A stretch of 64,000 nt of DNA, taken from Trypanosoma brucei gambiense DAL972 (taxonomy: Eukaryota > Euglenozoa > Kinetoplastea > Trypanosomatida > Trypanosomatidae). The stretch spans positions 813,691 through 877,690 of the forward strand of contig NC_026740.1 in NCBI RefSeq assembly GCF_000210295.1, written 5' to 3'. How positions within the stretch are numbered: position 1 is the stretch's first letter; each line of letters opens with the position of its first letter. The position numbers and the translations under genes were made by a program. The notes beneath the pieces are model-generated. The model was not told the DNA's origin, ran no database searches, and saw only the letters and a program-made list of their open reading frames with translations. Shown here piece after piece: positions 52,001 to 59,464 of this stretch.

Positions 52001-55000
52001 TGAAAACATCATACGCGCTCTGGAGCAGTATTGCAGTGTCCACAACCATGCTGTGCACGGGCCGATAATGACACCAACAAGTGGCAAAAGGTTGCTACTG
52101 TTCTGCGACGAGGTAAACCTACCCGCGCTAGATCAATACGGCACACAGCCTGTGGTGCAGTTCCTTCGACAGCTTGTTGAGCGCAAGGGATACTATCGTA
52201 GTCGTGACAATGTATGGGTAACAGTTGAAGGTGTCCAGGTTATTGGTGCATGTAACCCTCCGACGGACAAGGGTCGAGTTTCTTTGTCTCATAGGTTTCT
52301 TCGCTGGGCGCCGGTGCTGTTTGTAGATTTCCCAACTGAGGAAAGCCTACATGTTATCTACAGTTCGTACTGCCGGGCTATGCTTTCTTTCAGTAGTCGT
52401 CTCCAGCGGTACCACCCCAAATGTTTGGCAGCGGCCATGGTTGATGTTTACACCGCCTCACAAAGCCGCTTTAATACGTGGCAGCAGCCACATTATGTTT
52501 ACTCGCCCCGTGAGCTAACCCGATGGATACGTGCACTGCGAGGAGCCATACTAAGCTGGAGTGACCAGCAGAGATGTGAGCTCACAGTGGAAGAACTTGT
52601 GCAACTTGCCATACATGAGGGGCTGCGCATCTTTCAAGATCGACTTGTGCAAAATGAAGAGCGAGAGTGGGCACACCGCAAGGTTGTGGAGTGCTTCGCA
52701 AGGCACTTTACAGATGTCACCAGCAGTCCCGCCCAGCCGCCACTGTTGTTTTCTTCAATTGTTAATGGTGTCTACATGAAACAAACAAAGAGTGAACTTG
52801 TTCAGTACGTTGAGGAGAAAGTGCGCACCTTCTGCGAAGGGGAAGGGGATACCGAACTTGTCGTGTTAGACACCATGGTTGACCATGTGGTGCGTATTGA
52901 CCGTGTGCTTCGTCAACCGTCGGGTCATATGGTGCTTGTGGGGGCTTCTGGTGTTGGCAAAACAATTATTACACGCTTAGTTGCATGGATGAATGGGATG
53001 TCGGTGTTTCGCATCGATGTGAACCGTGGTTACCAACTGGCGGACTACGAGCGTGACCTCCGCGAGGTACTCCGTCGCGCCGGTTGCGGACTGGAGCGTA
53101 TCTGCTTTATATTCGATGATAGCAACGCAATGGAAACAGGCTTTCTCGAGTATATTAATGCACTTCTGCCTTCCGGTGAGATTCCTGGTTTGTTTGATGG
53201 CGATAAGTGGGCAAAACTCATGGACGATATTCGTGCGAGTGTTGAGGAGCAACAGTCGCTCAAAGCTACTAGCGGGACCACCCAACACCTGCCCCGCGTT
53301 TTGCAGCACCACCAACACGAGCGAGAAGGAAACGAACTTCACAATTCTGCGCGTACGTCACTCTTCGACAGGAGCTCAACTATGAACCGAAGGGATTTTG
53401 GCGCACCCATGACCGGTGGAGGATATGACTTCGACCGTCATCCACTCCTGTTAAATGAAACAGCAGGTCCTATGCTGACTAGCGACTACATCGACATTAC
53501 ATCAGAGCAGGTGCTTTACCGCTGGTTTGTTAACAACGTTCGGCGGAATTTACACGTTGTGTTCGTTACTGACCCGTCAACAAAAGAGTTTGCCGACCGT
53601 GTCGTGACAAGCCCTGCTCTCTTCAACCGGTGCACCATTAACTGGTTGGGGGAGTGGGACCGGACGACTCGGGCGCAGTTGGCGCAGAAGCTCACACAAA
53701 ACATGGATGTAATGTTTTCTTGTCGTGAATCATTCTCAGGTTCAGAGGACACGTCACGGAAGGCGCTTACGGAAGCACTCAGTGCCATTCATGAGGCTAC
53801 GGAGGAAGTGAACTCCACTGCTCGGCAACGGAACGCAAACTCAGGCACCTTCATAACTCCACGTCACTTTAGCGACCTCCTACAGCAGCTGAAGTTACTC
53901 TACGAAGAAAAGAAAGGGCGTTCCATGGAGCAACTTACCCACCTGCGAAGTGGTCTTGCCAAGTTGGCCACTACATCAGAAGAGGTCGGGCAGCAGCAAA
54001 CTCAGCTGCGTGAACACGAAGTTTTGTTAGATGAAAGAAGTGCGAAGGCTCAAGCAATGCTGGAGCGCATCGTGAGCGAAACGGAAAGAACGAAACAAGA
54101 AAAGCAAGAGGCTGAGCAGCTGCGACAGCAACTGAAGGAAGAGGAGGACCTCATCCTCGCCGACAGGGCGCGTGTGGAGCAGCAGCTATCGGAGGCGGCA
54201 CCTGCACTACGCGAAGCCGAGGAGGGATTGAACAGCATCAAACAAGAGTATCTACGTGAAATGCGTGCATACACAACGCCACCAACCATGGTTAAACGCG
54301 TGTTGGAGACGGTACTTGTTGTAATGGGCGAAAGGCGCGCGGGTGAATGGGACGTCATAAAACACTACGTTCGTCGTGATGATTTCATTGCCAGCGTGAA
54401 GGCGTTCCAGGCACGTGATGTCACCGAAGAAGCCGTCCAAACCGTACGTGGAATGCTGCAGGAAGATGGCTTCACATACGAGGCAGCAATGCGAGCATCA
54501 AAGGCCGCCGGACCGTTGCTCCAGTGGGTAACTGCACAAATTAATTACGCCATCGTGTATGCTGCCGTGCAACCGCTGCGGAGTCGCATCGATCAAATTA
54601 CTATTACGCAAGGCGCGAAGCAAGCGCAGTTGGAGCGGACGGAAACGGAGATTAGCACCCTTGAAAAGTCCTTGCAGCAACTCAAGGAGGATTACCAGTC
54701 GATGGCGGAGGAGATCGCCACTTGCAAGAGCACGATGGGTGTAATCGCTTCACGCTGTGACCGAGCGACCAAGCTTTTGCAACAACTTTTGGAAGAGCGG
54801 GACCGCTGGGGTGCGGAGTCGCTTGGCTTCGACTCCGAAGTTAGTGTTCTCTTAGGCAATTGCATTCTTGCAGCCGCGTCTTTGACGTACTTTGGCTACT
54901 TTGACGAATACACACGACAGTCACTGCTACTTCCTGTCTGGGTACAGCAGTTAAAGAATTTTAAAATTCGCTGTACGGAAGAGCATTCCAGTGGCTTTGT

Positions 55001-58000
55001 GGATTACCTTGTGACACCGAGTCAGAGACTTGAATGGGAGCAGCAGGGTCTTCCAAAAGACAATCTCTGTGCGGAAAACGCAATGATTCTTCACCGTAGT
55101 CGACGATACCCCCTACTCATTGACCCCAGCGGGGTTGCCACCGCATTTCTGCAGAAGAAACACAAGGATGGAACGATGCGTACCACAAGTTTCACGAAGA
55201 GCGATTATCTCAAGCAATTGGACATGGCCATCCGGTTCGGTTACGCACTTATCATAGAAGACGCGGAGTTCATGGACCCCATTATTGGACCACTTCTAAA
55301 GAACGAGATGCGACGTGTGGGAGGGCGCACGATGACGCGACTTGGTGGCCGTGAGGTGGAAACTACTTCTTCCTTTAGTTTGATTCTCATCACGCGTGAT
55401 TCGCACTATCAACCACCTCCCGGAATAGCAGGAAGGGTCTGCCTTGTTAATTTTGCCGTGACACTGTCTTCGCTTGAGTCACAGTGCCGTCATCGGTTGC
55501 TGCTTCACGAACGGGCGGATGTCGATGAGCAGCGCGCCCGCGTCCTGAAGGTTCGGGAGGAGTATTCTGTTCGTGTGCGGGTGTTAGAACAGGAACTGCT
55601 CAAGCTGATTGCGGGAAGTGAAGGAAGTATTCTTGAGAATAATACACTGACTGTTGCACTGGAGCGGCTGAAGGGGGAGACAAAGGCGTTGAAGGAGGGG
55701 ATTGTAGAGAGTGATGAATTGATGCGATCCATTACCGCTGTTGAAGAACATTACAAGCCACTTGCAACAGCAGTGTCAAAAGTTTACTTTGTTCTACGCT
55801 GCTTCTCCCAGTTGCATGGATTGTATCAGTACAGTGTGAAGTTCATCTTCCGCGTATTGAATGACGCCCTTGACCAGCTACCCCCGCCTAACAATTCCAA
55901 CGGCGCGCAGCAGGAAGAAGCGCCCGCGGAAAAAAAAGAGGAGGATGCAGCGCGACTGCAAGTACTCACGAGACATGTGTTTTATCTTCTATATCACCGC
56001 GCGCGGCGGGGCATGTTCGCGCAGGATCATCTTGTTCTTGCCACCGCCCTGGGTAAGGCGCGCAGTGGCATCGCCGATCCCATCGGGCAACAACTAACTA
56101 TTGAAGAGTGGAATCTCTTCGAAAGTGCGTTAGGCGGGCCGGTGGCAAGCGCAGGCGTGTCAATACCAGCTGAAAGTATAAAAGGTGCTGACAGGCTTGA
56201 CCAACTCCCCAAGATACTGTCTGGGTGCCGTGTGTGCTCGCCGTCTTCAGCCGCGGTTCTCGCGGAGCTGCTGAAGCTACCACTGTTTGAGCAAGTGCGG
56301 GTTTCGCTGAATAACCCGGAGCATGGGGAGGCATGGAGAGCATACTTTGCAGCGGTGGAGCCCTACGCCGAGACGATACCTCCCTTTTCCCGAAAAGTCA
56401 AGAATTTCAGTGCCGATGACGCCAATTGCAGCAGTGTAGGTGGAAGCCATGCTGTGGGGCCCACACGCCGTGCGTTTATAACGGCTTTGCTACTTCTGCA
56501 CACCCGCCGTGACGCTTTTGTGCCCGCTGCCTCAGAGTTCCTACGACTCTTTTTTGATGGTGCAGACGTGGCAGTGGGAGACGGGCGTGGCAACTGTGGG
56601 GAAAGCGGTTATCGTGCTATCGCTGGCCATGACGGTGCTAAAGGTGGCATGGGCGACTTTGATTCCTTCTTTTCGGCGGAAGTTCTTGATCTTGTTGCAA
56701 TTCAGAAGGAGTTGACTAACACAACCCCACTCATATTAGTGGCGAATGCGGGGAGTGACCCAACGGTGTCGCTGGAGGCAGTGGCGAGTGCAATGAATGT
56801 TCAACTACATATTGCCGTTATGGGCTCTGCAGACAGTACCGAAGCAGCTGAACGGTTCCTCACGACAGCAACGGTGGATGGTGCATGGGTACTACTAAAG
56901 AATATTCACATTGACCGCGCCTTTGCCGACGTTGTTGTGAGGCACTTGCATCGCGTTTTTGCCGGGGATCAGGTACATGAGGGCTTCCGCCTCATTTTAT
57001 CCATGGAGGCGAAGGCACAGCATGTGGTTGGCAACCTTGGGGAGAGAGGTTGTGGTGGAGACGTAATAAATGCACGGTCCCCGCTCGACCTTCCTGTCAG
57101 TTTGGTGGAGTCATCAATCGTTGTGGTGTACGAACCACCTCCAGGTATGAAGGCTTCTCTTCTTCAAACTCTTGGATCTCTGAGGGCCCCGACCCAACAA
57201 GCTCCTTATTCTGCCGACATGGTGCGCATTTATCTTACTGCTGCTTGGTTTCACGCAGTGGTTATGGAACGGCTCCTATATGTTCCACTGGGTTGGAGCA
57301 CGCGCTATGAAATCAACGACACGGAATTCTGGCACACACTGCAAGCCGTCAACCGTTGGGTGATGACGACGGAGAGCACCTCTGGAGGAAACACTGTTGG
57401 TGATATTGAGGGAAATCAAGTCTGTAGCGCTAACCGCGAGCATTTCCCATGGTTAGCCCTTCAAACCATAATCGGCACGGCTCTCTACGGCGGTAAATTG
57501 AGCAACGACTTTGACCAATTTCTTCTAAATTCGTTCTGCACGCAGCTGTTTAGCCCCATTATTTTTGAGGACGACAAGTTTTTCGCATTGCTGGAGGGCC
57601 TATGCGTAAATCAGAAGCTTCGACTCCCTTCCATGGACACATTGAATGACGTTTTGGCGTGGGTAAAGTCCCTGCCGGACCCGCAGCCGCTTCGTTGGGC
57701 ACGGTTGCCGGCAAGCGCCTCGCGGTTAATGTTAGAAAAGCAGGCGGTTGCTATGTTGGAACGGCTTGCGATTCTGCGATTTGTTGGTGAGAAAGAACAT
57801 AGTGGCCGCAGCATTGTTGACGGTTGCGCCGCCTACTCGGAGGAGTCAACCATACCGCGCTGTCTAACCGAAATGCAGTGGGCGCAGAAGGTTCGGCTGT
57901 TTTGTTCCTCATGGCGCTCCTCGCTAGAACGACTTGTTCCCGCAGGACAGGTCGTGTCGGCACAATCAGCAGAAACGCCGTCAGGGGGGAGGAGCAGCGG

Positions 58001-58886
58001 AGCAGAACGGTGTAAAGAGGAGCCTGTTTCGGTAATGGTCGACAGGGAATATGCCTTTGCAATGGAACGCCTTCATGAGGTTCTTGATGACCTACAGGTG
58101 GTAGAAAACATTTGCTGCGGAACAGGTAAACCAACGGCAGATCAGCGTGCTCTCATCGACTGGCTGTTAAAGGACCAAATCCCGCCGATGTGGGCACGGT
58201 CCTATTCTTCTCACACAGCAGTGGCAGAACAGTGGATGATAGATTTTGCGCGTCGGGTTTCTCATGCTTTATATCTACGCGGGGCCATACAGAGGGAGTC
58301 GGGTGGCGCTGTATGCCTCAACCTCGGTCTTCTTTTCTGGCCTGAGGCCTTCGTTACTACAACGAAGCAGCAGACAGCCCGCAGACAGAGTCAGCCATTG
58401 GAGCAACTGCAAATTCAACTTGACCTCATGCCGGAGGAAGATGTGCGAGCACGAGCTGCTAAAGTTGTAAAGGAGGATGATGTCTGGCATATTGTGGGTC
58501 TGACGCTATTTTCAGCCTCCCTCAAGAAGCGTGACACGGCTAGTGGTGGTGCCGGCTATACGTGTGTATTACTGCCTGACTCATCCACGGCACCTTCAAC
58601 GCCTGTTGGGGCGGTGATGAGGTGGAGGTCGGTTGTGTTGTCGAGAACCGCCACCGCACCAGACGCTGGTTGCTGTATGGCCCCTGCAGCAAAATCATCG
58701 GTTCTGACACGGCTAGCCTCGCGTGATAAGAATTCTAATTGCCTCATTGTACCACTATACGCGAGCGATCTACGCAGAGCACTGCTGCAAGTTGTGGAAC
58801 TGAGGGTGGACATTAAAAACACGCCAATGCACGCATGGTATGAACGGGGGACATGCCTTGTAGCCTGGTCGATGGAAGCCTACTAG
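43014..58886 (+). CDS. Cytoplasmic dynein 1 heavy chain
   Basis: This single open frame of 5290 codons is longer than the roughly 4650 of animal dynein-1. The tail (residues to about 1550) contains the DHC_N1 region. The linker spans about 1579-1905 (RFFYVGDDDLLETLGNSNNP). AAA1-4 P-loops are GPAGTGKT at 2184-2191, GPSGTGKT at 2488-2495, GPPGSGKT at 2963-2970 and GASGVGKT at 3310-3317. Walker B is WGCFDEFNRLEE (E2237) in AAA1 and FCDEVN (E3033) in AAA3. The stalk coiled coils and microtubule-binding domain lie at about 3631-3908, with AAA5-6 and the C-terminal domain after. GRHVVVFNCTDTFDF, CQVGAWGCFDEFNRLEE and NGERLSLPPSVRI match cytoplasmic dynein-1, not axonemal or IFT dynein. Low-complexity inserts sit at about 2713-2778 and 3407-3491. 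AAA4 Walker B reads FDDSN. Confidence 0.93.
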   Translation: MMRQEKDKQLCLTADELLASDVVDCISSMMRSATKPQVREALQGVEHEKNGTALHLVVCEYTPTQNLNNEEAATTTCVVAAEDLTTVFFRLMATVSRGVTSPKYMGTGPMTEGSKNVDGGSSMETEGAAALPRVTRCVFITSASGGNSAEDIRNAPSSPRPAPLTLSQLNVHAMEMDQPLGDLQSLLQRVYEPVLRQRREDALRYNLQEFVNSMRCRYHFLTRVNLMQFVHPKLLTVCSDNPTADLHELVGLLHEEGDDVDLDDVFAIWSPCRNLLNVAFEADTADDGNAARPQVINLSEVVGGAPHHGSCIGDNTSRNHGNNNNGGVLEEVSYWQEVRQWINHIRRQLRSREWRLAHYLLRHRVPTSYEREYELHSKLAHSYEQHAKGVLQLLPHINDVNDITTFLVNALRIIEAAARPGAYPRKRCTHFVNCVVHNIMEQFVALADGLDVLHIQPAEKQLQKIGEMMKAIVELQRCLVDGVLSARIDQRDVEGTTVTETRNSSVAGQWCTEVKNLSGFGRCSLLLERMKQLKDFLNEHFHYYRTLAQTFAEGGGSGSTTTSFCRHLAEAYSRFTADVVERGCLWDVSPTGAGKYQRIRDSYSSRVSRIDDRLALHVGISLSNEQERDTYNVTTSTVKANTSTEAKTSDPRRPARGRVDAPTAGGSPLYRAYSCFCVFRREKVLAVLASFRAALREQIDREINDICEEYFGKESCPHIVRATVARLGVTEDVGRMLWERSLQRQLETHMERREEISEHGWRQLLLLRTLEHRWCLNESLARFFGARLQDLVVEGFAAGSEVHGTAYALAFLSLVHSKNELRWSRDPHIQSARQYLDENSPQSLEKARLRLVLLRKGSSWGSKQSEPWDVLNFRDSIAQKLNEHVERWCNIVQSKFLHVDMVEETMAMKGPFLRLSYVERGVGTAGGNSDKNNNFHRNNEGNIDGVSRGEQVLVPNIPQEMYAFLRDFYTLESVQLQEKHKQLFGNIRCFFLKNEARFRIANSFRDLTRVFEEAVGDEEELMAHLITDEYAQVYGCLVDGAKLTWLEEDKLLEFTQRLSCRVYNFCSAASSVRTAVDDVERILQQLHSQTFAAQSIVEKVEKLCGIVKQLGSEGSSREWYVQRIQPRLDAALLLQLQAHLHRWTVEFLSMGRDPRFLDPASCTEEYKLRPLRIRMRVLFKGITLATPEAACRYHWLNILNNSFAWLHAIPALHSSFRRSNHQHPTTTPLFGGGSVVEVTAETVYGRLVDCLSSEVLAEPMTAIDKSIQEAFDVEKQWRRGQQLLNLEVGVLQQKLGDDLVKWEEALHHIREFADTLMNHTQPSTLLGGILIVASDAQKELGRKLDNMTQYINSRYREVVSKHLELCHRRITEERTDVEKCDVINSIDDACMFICELPTIYTKLEETGRRIAPLVAAEEYLKNQGLSLPDSGVCVKKVKEEHQAYKDLIARKVKAVELRRPFLRENAKQKGKGLQDDVAELEKSLAELDKQIQLRERQDKQHLEELADSMQERFYDIQKQILVLEKQHDRLTLLCKVLGIQPVDEVRLQSVASRTENLRWVFGHLLEVCRKLNRLSQTPFSEVDPQRLHEDIISLQAEVQEFPPGVRGHPAHNELVQLIEERLAARWIIHELSSRAMMPVVRAERHWSLLRSKLGTQWKLEELTVGDIWRSDPMTRAKIYYEVLDVARGEHRLETKLEQITAFWNNFEFNTTIYKKKHVLIRGWDAVFAQLSDDIDTLQGFHLSPFYSASHIAASVTEWESRLNLLLKVLEVLMGVQRRWVHLDGLFSSNEDIYQQLSSEGMQFDRVTWELWNLMPYRSSPFGSAETAADLENVVVRTQDFLEEKRLLSSLERVDGQLTRVQRALNRYLDRQRRLFPRFFYVGDDDLLETLGNSNNPTLIAKHLPKMFTALARLIVKDMGASGQGSAGSAAADLHIVGFACEEGEEVATNRSIRLEGRALHLTLNEVEIVMTQTLRQLTVSAAASLADAGCVTTEWIEAFPLQVVCLAFQVWWAQLQEQALATWKAQQKREPSLAVSRMVSLLDQLALEVTAVGVTPSVRRASEELITLAVYQRDVSRLIELKNVTAAEDFEWMRILRLYVVAPDTYSKKGDAATDVGRPSKSGVALANEVDYPEVHCRMADASLIHGFEYIGWYRRLVQTPLTDRCYLAMTQALHTRLGGSPVGPAGTGKTETVKSLGAQLGRHVVVFNCTDTFDFSAIGRILMGLCQVGAWGCFDEFNRLEECVLSAVAQQIRSIQEALRGDLHSVNLSRQQVPLKTNVALFITMNPDFADRSQLPGNLKQLFRTVTMVAPDREAIAEVMLFAQGFRTAESLSRKVVPLFDLCREQLSRQSHYDFGLRALKSVLVIAGEAKHADCKRNAVHVPETASSATAVEDDSNVNSRECELMLGSLINNIVPRLISEDVILFYPLLRDFFPGRPVPDVFESLLRSTIEEVCQDTHYTPTPAWVEKIYQLYRTRKTRHGLMLVGPSGTGKTSCWKTLLRVMARLSTQEGHNDFDEGDLASPSRRSRGRPLEAHAYVIDPKAMTKAELFGVFEATTREWKDGIFTDILRRIVNNSLDTNSTQQQHWIIFDGDVDPLWVENLNSLLDDSKIYTLPNGERLSLPPSVRIVFEVQDLRYATPATVSRCGMVWFSHGTVPVSCLLNRHLTTFLRAPMIDKRGGKRIVEVCDDHEEMQSRLCGGHFTLYRAAASSGTTTLASTQRELTTSDGDVRTSRENNKAHDSLTEDALNRSARNSENVPESPPPRTPHSFVSAERDILELQVFMVGVWTTAFAKGGLLERAFEIIHTERYRGQGIMEHNDLQILRSIQSLLLDGIWSMWQVREKWGALPTERVVRSYAEKLLNYAVFWGFGAALNNELRRQLLDDIGFQLLGQPRDLTLMDVEPDPVHGTWRTTRERVQPVDVDPEDVGFSDVIIPTVDACRNRTLLEAWITGGDAVILCGPPGSGKTILVTSLLRDSFTHESVFLNFSSGTRPENIIRALEQYCSVHNHAVHGPIMTPTSGKRLLLFCDEVNLPALDQYGTQPVVQFLRQLVERKGYYRSRDNVWVTVEGVQVIGACNPPTDKGRVSLSHRFLRWAPVLFVDFPTEESLHVIYSSYCRAMLSFSSRLQRYHPKCLAAAMVDVYTASQSRFNTWQQPHYVYSPRELTRWIRALRGAILSWSDQQRCELTVEELVQLAIHEGLRIFQDRLVQNEEREWAHRKVVECFARHFTDVTSSPAQPPLLFSSIVNGVYMKQTKSELVQYVEEKVRTFCEGEGDTELVVLDTMVDHVVRIDRVLRQPSGHMVLVGASGVGKTIITRLVAWMNGMSVFRIDVNRGYQLADYERDLREVLRRAGCGLERICFIFDDSNAMETGFLEYINALLPSGEIPGLFDGDKWAKLMDDIRASVEEQQSLKATSGTTQHLPRVLQHHQHEREGNELHNSARTSLFDRSSTMNRRDFGAPMTGGGYDFDRHPLLLNETAGPMLTSDYIDITSEQVLYRWFVNNVRRNLHVVFVTDPSTKEFADRVVTSPALFNRCTINWLGEWDRTTRAQLAQKLTQNMDVMFSCRESFSGSEDTSRKALTEALSAIHEATEEVNSTARQRNANSGTFITPRHFSDLLQQLKLLYEEKKGRSMEQLTHLRSGLAKLATTSEEVGQQQTQLREHEVLLDERSAKAQAMLERIVSETERTKQEKQEAEQLRQQLKEEEDLILADRARVEQQLSEAAPALREAEEGLNSIKQEYLREMRAYTTPPTMVKRVLETVLVVMGERRAGEWDVIKHYVRRDDFIASVKAFQARDVTEEAVQTVRGMLQEDGFTYEAAMRASKAAGPLLQWVTAQINYAIVYAAVQPLRSRIDQITITQGAKQAQLERTETEISTLEKSLQQLKEDYQSMAEEIATCKSTMGVIASRCDRATKLLQQLLEERDRWGAESLGFDSEVSVLLGNCILAAASLTYFGYFDEYTRQSLLLPVWVQQLKNFKIRCTEEHSSGFVDYLVTPSQRLEWEQQGLPKDNLCAENAMILHRSRRYPLLIDPSGVATAFLQKKHKDGTMRTTSFTKSDYLKQLDMAIRFGYALIIEDAEFMDPIIGPLLKNEMRRVGGRTMTRLGGREVETTSSFSLILITRDSHYQPPPGIAGRVCLVNFAVTLSSLESQCRHRLLLHERADVDEQRARVLKVREEYSVRVRVLEQELLKLIAGSEGSILENNTLTVALERLKGETKALKEGIVESDELMRSITAVEEHYKPLATAVSKVYFVLRCFSQLHGLYQYSVKFIFRVLNDALDQLPPPNNSNGAQQEEAPAEKKEEDAARLQVLTRHVFYLLYHRARRGMFAQDHLVLATALGKARSGIADPIGQQLTIEEWNLFESALGGPVASAGVSIPAESIKGADRLDQLPKILSGCRVCSPSSAAVLAELLKLPLFEQVRVSLNNPEHGEAWRAYFAAVEPYAETIPPFSRKVKNFSADDANCSSVGGSHAVGPTRRAFITALLLLHTRRDAFVPAASEFLRLFFDGADVAVGDGRGNCGESGYRAIAGHDGAKGGMGDFDSFFSAEVLDLVAIQKELTNTTPLILVANAGSDPTVSLEAVASAMNVQLHIAVMGSADSTEAAERFLTTATVDGAWVLLKNIHIDRAFADVVVRHLHRVFAGDQVHEGFRLILSMEAKAQHVVGNLGERGCGGDVINARSPLDLPVSLVESSIVVVYEPPPGMKASLLQTLGSLRAPTQQAPYSADMVRIYLTAAWFHAVVMERLLYVPLGWSTRYEINDTEFWHTLQAVNRWVMTTESTSGGNTVGDIEGNQVCSANREHFPWLALQTIIGTALYGGKLSNDFDQFLLNSFCTQLFSPIIFEDDKFFALLEGLCVNQKLRLPSMDTLNDVLAWVKSLPDPQPLRWARLPASASRLMLEKQAVAMLERLAILRFVGEKEHSGRSIVDGCAAYSEESTIPRCLTEMQWAQKVRLFCSSWRSSLERLVPAGQVVSAQSAETPSGGRSSGAERCKEEPVSVMVDREYAFAMERLHEVLDDLQVVENICCGTGKPTADQRALIDWLLKDQIPPMWARSYSSHTAVAEQWMIDFARRVSHALYLRGAIQRESGGAVCLNLGLLFWPEAFVTTTKQQTARRQSQPLEQLQIQLDLMPEEDVRARAAKVVKEDDVWHIVGLTLFSASLKKRDTASGGAGYTCVLLPDSSTAPSTPVGAVMRWRSVVLSRTATAPDAGCCMAPAAKSSVLTRLASRDKNSNCLIVPLYASDLRRALLQVVELRVDIKNTPMHAWYERGTCLVAWSMEAY

Positions 58887-59464
58887 CAGAAAAGGAATGC
58901 TCTTTCTGTATATCTTTTGGGGGAGTGAGATGGTGGGCGTGCCGTAGGTGAGAGTGACTTTCGTGGAGTACCTCGGATACGAATTTAACTCGATCAATGA
59001 TCTATGTTTCCGAACCAGAAGTCGTGAGGGGGATATGAGCGGGGGGTGGGAATAATTGGTACCGTCCTTTCGATCTAGATGTAACAATGGCCCGCATATG
59101 TAAAGTCTGAGAAGCTATCATCCATTGTCACGGTGTCATGCGTTTGCGGGGATGAATAGGGCGTTTTCTTCCGTTTTTTTAAAAGTGGCAAGCGGACGTG
59201 AGCAACCGAATAATAGAAGAAAAAGGGTTTCGCGGACGTGATTTCACATGGCTGCCTCAAATATGGGTTAATCAAACTACAGTTGTTTAAAAACCGTAGA
59301 AGGAAGGATGGAAGTGTTGTTCTGAGCAACTCTATAATCCTTTCAACGTATCTTTTCTGCCTCTTTTCTACCCTCTTGTGTTCTCCTCCAAACGGGGGCT
59401 GTGCTGTTGAATTTAGGTATTTATAAGATCTTCGCAGGCACGACCGCGGACACTAAGGAAACAA
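58887..59464. other. Intergenic spacer
   Basis: A pyrimidine-rich stretch at about 59337-59392 and AG at 59416-59417 precede the next ATG (59465). No gene is seen. Confidence 0.55.

Noticed and set aside
53000..54500. A frameshift or pseudogene in the dynein, suspected from the inserts
   Set aside because: The frame is continuous from 43014 to 58886 and all motor modules follow in order, so the inserts are in-frame loops.
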